The notes beneath the pieces were generated by a model. That model did not search any database. It saw only the letters and a program-made list of their open reading frames with translations, and had not been told where the DNA came from. A DNA stretch of 64,000 nt from Hemicentrotus pulcherrimus (Eukaryota; Echinodermata; Echinoidea; Camarodonta; Strongylocentrotidae), in assembly GCA_003118195.1 (NCBI GenBank), contig BEXV01000027.1, positions 74,974 through 138,973 of the forward strand. The letters are read 5' to 3'. A program made the translations under genes and the position numbers. Of this stretch, positions 63,716 to 64,000 are shown piece by piece. Numbering within the stretch: position 1 is the stretch's first letter; every line of letters starts with the position of its first letter.

Positions 63716-64000
63716 GTAAAGGGCTTCCTCCATCACTTCCCTGCGATCCGTCTTTAAGGTCATACATACACCGGAGACGATTTATAAATATATTAATCAG
63801 GCGGAAACATTGGTCTTTTTAGAATTCATGATCTGATTGCTCACTGAAGAGTATATCTCTTCTGTATAAAAATGTCCGACTACAAGGCAATGCCCGTCTA
63901 TGGCAATGATAATTGAGATCACCTTGATATTATATAAATATTGCATGCTCCTATATTCAACATAACACATTATCAAAAGTCGAATTCTGAATTTGGAGGT

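Larger units (their letters stand above)
46185..64000 (+). other. KCNH first intron, extending off the window
   Basis: No PAS-domain exon or other KCNH exon was seen in the 17.8 kb to the right edge. The region is AT-rich with CT/GA microsatellites, a 971-N gap and the mobile elements listed separately. Treating all of it as intron 1 is inference; 46330-55190 contains nothing else I can identify. Confidence 0.55.

Noticed and set aside
1..64000. CRISPR arrays, operons, ribosome-binding sites, prophage or plasmid features
   Set aside because: Spliced metazoan genes, SINE and MITE content show eukaryotic nuclear DNA. The regularly spaced repeats seen are microsatellites or diverged tandem copies without spacers.

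Overview
The window is animal nuclear DNA. It is AT-rich and intron-rich, with many microsatellites, short inverted-repeat transposons, one tRNA-derived SINE and scaffold gaps in poly-G runs. The repeat style and the protein sequences suggest a marine invertebrate deuterostome, perhaps an echinoderm; that placement is inference. There are no operons or bacterial features.

Only two genes are well supported, arranged head to head. On the minus strand lies a SMOC-type gene (SPARC-related modular calcium-binding protein, a secreted matricellular protein). Reading from high to low coordinates its exons are: signal peptide (26710-26835), follistatin/Kazal domain (15949-16132), thyroglobulin type-1 domain TY1 (13768-13977), a 19-codon linker (9102-9158), an EF-hand EC-domain exon (8441-8788) and thyroglobulin domain TY2 (186-452). 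The gene runs off the left edge. Splice sites, phases (0, then 1-1 throughout) and all Kazal and thyroglobulin cysteines are intact. The EC exon is anomalous: it lies between linker and TY2, whereas known SMOC proteins have EC after TY2, and it carries an in-frame TGA one codon before its first conserved cysteine. Skipping it joins linker to TY2 in frame and restores the usual order.

On the plus strand, 46106-46184 is the first coding exon of an ether-a-go-go (KCNH1/KCNH5-type) potassium channel. The rest of the window to 64000 looks like its first intron.

The 27.4-45.4 kb region between the two 5' ends holds most of the mobile DNA: two neighbouring TTAA-flanked elements plus a third TTAA MITE at 28.3-29.4 kb, a GGT-rich tract of about 1 kb interrupted by a hAT-like MITE with an exact 8-bp target duplication (31.9-33.0 kb), fold-back and recombinase-like fragments at 38.4-40.0 kb, and a tRNA-SINE at 41.2 kb. 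A second copy of one TTAA element lies at 60.4 kb and a CGTA-rich inverted-repeat element at 60.8-61.3 kb.

The point most worth pursuing is the displaced, nonsense-bearing but otherwise intact EC exon of SMOC: a duplicated exon, a poison exon, an unusual domain order, or an assembly error.
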